A stretch of DNA of 64,000 nucleotides from Solen grandis (Eukaryota; Mollusca; Bivalvia; Adapedonta; Solenidae): assembly GCA_021229015.1 (NCBI GenBank), contig CM037794.1:44195195-44259194 (forward strand), in the 5' to 3' direction. The notes beneath the pieces were generated by a model, which ran no database searches, had not been told where the DNA came from, and saw only the letters and a list, made by a program, of their open reading frames with translations. The position numbers were made by a program, and so were the translations under genes. Shown here piece by piece: positions 60,990-64,000 of this stretch; positions within the stretch are counted from its first letter, which is position 1; each line of letters opens with the position of its first letter.

Positions 60990-62421
60990 GACAGTGATAC
61001 CCTCTAAAGTGAGACATATTTAAAAAATGCATAGAAATATTAAAATAAATAAATAAATAAAAAAAACAACAATGTAGGTTCAATTTTCGACCAGGATTGC
61101 TCGAACGATGCTCTATGGTTGCAGATATTTTCCGGGCTATATTTAAACACGATTTCCTCCTTTAAAATTCCAAATCTGTTTTCTGTTTTATCATTTAGTG
61201 TTGAGCATTTTCATGTTTAAATACTTAAATAGCGTGTTAATTATCGATGCTGCAGATTAAATGTGTTAAAAAATGTAATAAGAAAAGTTAAATTGCGAAA
61301 TTGATCGAAGCATCTGATCAGATGCTCACTTATAACGAAAGGTCAATGAATGAATTGAGAAATGACTTAAAACCATTAACTTGATTTGACCACCTGATGC
61401 GATGATTAATTAATCCCTTCCTTGGTGCCTTGCATTTTAGGCAGCTCAGTTAGGCCAGTATCAGGATGTGTGTGTGTGTGTGTGTCTGTATGTGTGTGTG
61501 TGTAATTATAGACGGGGATGATTTATATACTGTGTCACTTTAATTGTTGGTGAAACTTTAGACACACGGTTAGTTTCTACGTCATAAATAAATAGATTGT
61601 CACTATATTGCAAAAAAGATCTTCAGTATAAGAATTAATACACTGAATGTTTTTTAATATTGACTGGTATGGATTTCTTCGTTTTTATAGTCTTAACTAA
61701 TGATCAAGAAGAAAAAGAGCTTATACAGCATTCTCACTACTAAAAAGGGTATTAATAAATATTGTTTTAACATATAGTATTTTAATTGTTTTCACATTTT
61801 TGTATGGAAGATGTGCTAAATTTGTGCATGCCATGTTTGTATGTATTCTTTTATGAATGTATGTGTATGACAATAGGCTATTATGCTTAAGTCTTAATAA
61901 ACTCGTTCTGTTCTGTTCTATTCTATTTTTTTCTTATGTTTACTTTTACGTCCAGAGAAGGTCTAACGATATCTTTCTCTTCAAATTCTTTTACCGATAC
62001 GCTTACCTTTACTGTTAAGTTTACTTTCGTTAGAGGTATGCATAGTTCTTTTTAATAAAACCAAATTCCAAAAAACATTTTTGTTTCCTTTTAATTTGGT
62101 ATGCGGGTCATTGTCATGGTTATTTGGGAAGCGTGACGATTATGATTTTTTATGATTATAAAGGAGTTATTCTAATTGTCCGATACAAACACAGTGCAAA
62201 CATTACACAAACTGTTTATTCGCTAATTAATCTTATAGTTTAAACTATCAACATTTTCGAGTACAACTGTTGGGTCCCTATATGCACATAATATTCTTTT
62301 CTGACGTGATGCTTTTCTTTCCACAACGGCCAGAACATCTCGTCTTTGAATTTATGACTTAGATTGCATAGTTTAAACGTAAACTTATTGATATAGATCA
62401 GTTGTTTTTATTAAAAGCTTT
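60990..62421. other. Non-coding stretch left of the integrase gene
   Basis: TG microsatellites lie at about 61468-61503. At 61830-61927 a stretch ending AATAAACTCGTTCTGTTCTG and a degenerate TTCTA run resembles the 3' end of a non-LTR retrotransposon, without any coding part. Nothing else is recognised. Confidence 0.4.
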
Positions 62422-63634
62422 CTAGTATTTTCGGACTATAGCTAAACACAGAGAGTCCTTCAACTGTTGTTGAAACAGCTTTTGTCTCGGGATTTCACAC
62501 ACACATTCCAGTATCGGGATAAATACATCTGAACATCCAAACTGAGGTTTCTTTACGGTATACATCTCTTGTAAACAATTGATCGTCTGCATATCACAAG
62601 GGAGAGGATAAGAATAATCTCGAGTTTCATATGCCTGTGGCTGGTAATACATGACAGTCGGTATATCACTAGGTACTTCCGCGTGCATTTGCTGTCGAAT
62701 TCGATGTAAGTTCCATGTTTGCATAAAGCTGTTTAAGTCACGTTGAATTAATGGTAGGAAGCAATATCTTAAACACTCTAAATGTACAGGATCACCAGTT
62801 CTTAGAAAACCACGTTCGACCATATCTTTGAAATAGTTCCTCCAAGACACTGCGAAACTATGTCTTAAATTGACCCAAAAACGTTCGATCCTTTGATTAG
62901 CTGTTGACTTTCCGGTGATGAAACTGTTCATTCCAGACATGTTATCTCCATCGTCGTACCTTAATGCTGTCTGTAAATCACGCACAGTGACATCTTCAGT
63001 CCCCGCATCAGCACGTACAGACGCGGAACGCGACCTGTATGTTTAAGGAAATTGACAAAGAAGCCAGCGATTATTCGGGGGTCATTATTCGAGTGGCATG
63101 CTTCTAACCATAAAATATATCTAGAAAATCCATCAATGGCTCCGTGAATAGCGACACCAAAAGGTTTCAGCTTATCGTAACCATCAATATGTATAGCAAA
63201 GTTTGGACCTTTATTGATATAAGTTCGGCGACGTAAGCGATGTGCAGATCTCAGAGTAACACCCACAGGATCAATAGCCTTTAAGACAAGTCTTGTTGTT
63301 TCTTGTGTAACTTTAACGTCTGTTGTTGTGTTTACCATTTTCCATATTGTTTTATAACCACAGTCAGCAAATCCTCTGTTATATAATGCGCTTATCGCGC
63401 GTATTACATCTCGTAAAGGAGACGAAGCACCGCGTCTTTTCAGTCCTAACCTTCTGAGTATCCGCTTCATCTGACTTAAGCTGACAACAGTGTTGTGCAC
63501 CAATAATAAGAATCCACATATGTCCAAATGGGAATAACCTTGTCGATGATAAAAAGAAATCAAAGCATCTCTTTCTCCATTTTGAAGAACCGCTTCAGTG
63601 GATTCGAATAGTGTCAGTGCCAAGAAAAGGCATA
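62422..63634 (-). CDS. Integrase-core (DDE) protein, transposon-derived family, one frameshift
   Basis: The family joins an N-terminal helix-turn-helix region (here DICGFLLLVHNTVVSLSQMK and a basic ILRRLGLKRR) to an integrase-type DDE catalytic core. It probably acts on DNA in the nucleus, either in a transposon or as a host-adopted gene. The first acid is in HIDGYDKLKPFGVAIHG, the second in the RADAGTED stretch and the third in QRIERFW. An intron acceptor (TTTATGCAG) precedes 63634 and the stop is TAG at 62422-62424. The reading frame slips by one base near 63017, just before the second aspartate, so the two halves (62961-63634 and 62422-62985) are open in different frames. No other break is seen, so a sequencing error is possible. 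A decayed relative lies at 59420. Confidence 0.75.
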
Positions 63635-63679
63635 CCTGCATAAAGATAGAAGACACATTATTAAGGGATGAATATGATA

Positions 63680-63874
63680 TCACAACAAAATGCATGAACG
63701 TTCAGTAAAAGATAACCATTTTGGTAGTAGTTTAAGATAAAGGCAACGCCTCTTGTGCCATTGTCTAACTGTTACATTACAGAGGTGGTCTAATCTGCCA
63801 GAACTGTATAAAAGGAGTCGACAGTCTATGCACTGACAACCCTTCTGGCAACTCATTCTTGAAAGTGTTAACAA
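63680..63874 (-). other. Possible upstream exon of the integrase-core gene
   Basis: An open stretch of 64 codons with several cysteines (SCQKGCQCIDC) lies directly upstream of the acceptor at 63635. A weak donor (AAATG/GTTATC) near 63712 could join it to the core exon. Members of this family often carry a short N-terminal extension, but the link is not demonstrated. Confidence 0.25.
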
Positions 63875-64000
63875 TTCTGATTAAGTTAAAGATTTTTTTT
63901 CATAAAAAAATCCTTTCTGTAAACGTATGTAGAGGATGATAATGCAACATAAAATATTAACAAATACTGTAACACATTTGGAATAAAGATAGAGATTAAT

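Overview
The window looks like nuclear DNA of an animal, most likely a marine bivalve mollusc (inference). Genes have spliced exons with GT-AG boundaries, introns are long and AT-rich, and a RIG-I-like receptor is present. The rest is dense in tRNA-derived SINEs, small inverted-repeat transposons and minisatellites of kinds common in bivalve genomes. No bacterial features are present.

Layout. 1-13.4 kb holds no gene I can support. It contains an 0.8 kb direct duplication (1-805 and 5726-6535), small DNA transposons with readable ends (Tc1/mariner-like 1088-1292, piggyBac-like 9155-9396, hAT-like 10025-10433), SINE fragments and a 49-bp minisatellite. 13.4-22.2 kb is a satellite-rich block: 42-bp, 33-bp and 26-bp arrays, a 100-base assembly gap and a 0.95 kb imperfect palindrome. 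24.2-37.6 kb is the main gene, a RIG-I-like receptor whose 13 coding exons can be joined in frame to 795 residues. It has all helicase motifs and a zinc-binding C-terminal RNA-sensing domain, but no CARD or DEATH domain in the exons found.

40.8-50.1 kb is the most unusual part. Long degenerate terminal inverted repeats of about 330-350 bp, including a perfect 20-bp match, bound about 9.3 kb. The interval carries remnants of a PIF1-type helicase, a PHD-finger protein and a RecQ-type helicase on the plus strand, and an unrecognised open exon on the minus strand. I read it as an internally deleted copy of a large multi-gene DNA transposon. A small fold-back element at 37994-38145 shares its end sequence.

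50-62 kb is repeats again: a diverged direct duplication, 28-bp and 21-bp arrays, a second piggyBac-like MITE of exactly the same length as the first, and several SINEs. At the right end, on the minus strand, is an integrase-core (DDE) gene with one frameshift beside its second catalytic aspartate. A decayed fragment of a related copy lies 3 kb away at 59420-59667.

A recurring theme is that at least two minisatellites (49-bp at 2465-3020, 26-bp at 19.73-22.10 kb) have grown from the inside of copies of one SINE family. A third array (33-bp) ends directly on the tail of the same SINE.
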